A stretch of DNA of 48,846 nt from Candidatus Zixiibacteriota bacterium (GTDB taxonomy: Bacteria > Zixibacteria > MSB-5A5 > UM-FILTER-46-8): contig WJIR01000223.1 in assembly GCA_014730175.1 (NCBI GenBank), forward strand, positions 1-48,846. The letters run 5' to 3'. Positions within the stretch are counted from its first letter, which is position 1, and each line of letters opens with the position of its first letter. Of this stretch, positions 48,100-48,846 are shown piece after piece. Below the pieces are notes generated by a model, which was not told the DNA's origin, searched no databases, and was given only the letters and a program-made list of their open reading frames with translations. The translations under genes were made by a program, and so were the position numbers.

Positions 48100-48340
48100 A
48101 AGGGGGGTGCGTTCAGTAATATGTTCGCCTGCCTGTTTGCGATAATCTCGGGGGCGAGTATGTTAATGAAAAACAGTCGCTGTCGGGTACGAGCTGTCCG
48201 ACAGCGAGGATTTAGGCTGGCGGTTTTTCCGCCTTCGGCGGGCTTGTCCCTGACCTGGGTCCAAGGGCAGGCTGGGGACTCGCCCCCGTTATTGATTCCG
48301 AAGTCGAAAGGAGGTGACGACGGTACGAACATAGGTTAAT
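48100..48340. repeat. GC-rich repeat-like region
   Basis: Contains cgctgtcgggtacgagctgt / ccgacagcg and ccgccttcggcgg inverted repeats, like the 'cgtcggg..cacccgacag' segments at 34490 and 34890. No gene seen. Confidence 0.5.
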
Positions 48341-48444
48341 CCTCTCTTTTGCGGACCTATACAACAAAGGAAATTAACAATACGAGGCAGTCCTACAATC
48401 AATGGGAGAAACTTACATAACAATAAACATAAATTATAATACTA

Positions 48445-48624
48445 ATGACCATCGTCGCTTTGATGGCGCTCGTCATCTCGGTAATTTGCTTTGCTGAGGA
48501 GATTAAATAGCCGCAACATTTTATAGTAACCAACTTCGTACCTACAAGACCCGCAGTTGCTGATTTAGATGGAGATAGTGATAATGATATCCTGTATGCC
48601 GACTGGGAGCATGATACACGATGA
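48445..48624 (+). pseudogene. Remnant of an exported FG-GAP/VCBS-repeat protein
   Basis: An ATG opens a signal peptide (MTIVALMALVISVICFAEEIK), stopped by TAG at 48508. In the same frame, with no intervening frameshift, the sequence continues PQHFIVTNFVPTRPAVADLD and GDSDNDILYADWEHDTR before TGA. The DLDGDxDxDILYADW string is the calcium-binding core of VCBS/FG-GAP repeats, and the HFIV-x-x-F...P-x-VADLDGD order is typical of the first repeat. One TGG>TAG change would explain the internal stop. Only one of the usual several repeats remains, so the gene is truncated as well. No strong ribosome-binding site. TAG ends other genes here, so recoding is unlikely. Confidence 0.65.
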
Positions 48625-48712
48625 TTGTTCGCGCTGGAGGATCGTTTTTTATACCGGATCAATGGACAAGCTCAAAGCGCTTATCTGTTGATCACCAATA
48701 GGTTATAAAATA

Positions 48713-48786
48713 AGCGGGAGACGGGATTCGAACCCGCGACCAACAGCTTGGAAGGCTGTGACTCTAGCCAGCTGAGTTACTCCCGC
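48713..48786 (-). tRNA. tRNA-Gly (anticodon TCC)
   Basis: 74 nt on the minus strand. Acceptor gcgggag / ctcccgc, anticodon stem acagc / gctgt around loop cttccaa (anticodon TCC, codon GGA), T arm cgggttcgaatcccg, discriminator T. CCA is not encoded. Confidence 0.95.
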
Positions 48787-48846
48787 GAACATTCTACAAT
48801 AATAATCCTTTTTTTAAACAGGTCAAGAGAATTTCTTATCAAAATA

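Noticed and set aside
48508-48510. TAG read as an amino acid (stop-codon reassignment)
   Set aside because: metK and ahcY end in TAG at their expected C-termini, so TAG is a normal stop here; a pseudogene is simpler.

Overview
The window looks like a chromosome segment of a Gram-negative bacterium from the FCB (Fibrobacteres-Chlorobi-Bacteroidetes) superphylum or a related uncultured phylum. The evidence is five secreted proteins ending in a type IX secretion (T9SS)-like C-terminal domain, Gram-negative-type lipoproteins, a DUF3078-like outer-membrane protein, and a HrcA/CIRCE-controlled groESL operon. Base composition is moderate. Promoter-like sites are of the plain TTGACA-N17-TATAAT kind. 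TAG, TGA and TAA are all used as ordinary stops. Taxonomy is inference; there is no rRNA in the window.

Layout. 1-2.4 kb: end of metK, then an archaeal-type ahcY (methyl cycle), closed by a terminator. 2.4-5.7 kb: an intergenic repeat, tRNA-Ser(GGA), a KamA-family radical-SAM aminomutase with glutamate-type specificity residues, and an exported CYTH-like protein. 5.8-11.0 kb (minus): a mevalonate operon with overlapping genes, fni > HMG-CoA reductase/mevalonate kinase fusion > mvaD > phosphomevalonate kinase, which takes HMG-CoA to IPP/DMAPP. HMG-CoA synthase is not in the window. 11.3-12.3 kb: short-chain threonine dehydrogenase. 12.7-16.0 kb: a secreted M36-like metalloprotease. 16.3-18.4 kb: groESL with a perfect CIRCE, divergent from a BsuPI-domain lipoprotein. 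19.5-29.9 kb (minus): four more secreted proteins (one an M43 protease). They share with the 12.7 kb protease a two-part C-terminus: a conserved module of about 100 residues followed by the sorting domain.

30.3-34.3 kb: RDD membrane protein, phosphohexomutase, an ornithine cyclodeaminase/alanine dehydrogenase-family enzyme and the DUF3078-like protein. 35.1-40.7 kb (minus): etfA > asnA > gatD > gatE. GatDE is the amidotransferase regarded as an archaeal hallmark, so its presence here beside asparagine synthetase A is the most striking content of the window. 40.9-44.0 kb: MscS channel, CorA transporter and a histidine-kinase-like protein that has lost its ATP-binding motifs. 44.6-47.5 kb: uvrB coupled to a lipoprotein. 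47.5-48.8 kb: repeats, micro-ORFs, a decayed FG-GAP/VCBS gene with an in-frame TAG, and tRNA-Gly(TCC).

Intergenic gaps carry two dispersed repeat families. Family A is an element of about 140 bp containing nested 'gccgaagg...ccttcgg' palindromes. Family B is a GC-rich mosaic built around 'cccgcg..cgcggg' hairpins and 'gaggggaataaa'. Most long spurious ORFs outside genes come from these repeats. No transposase, integrase, CRISPR array or phage gene was seen.
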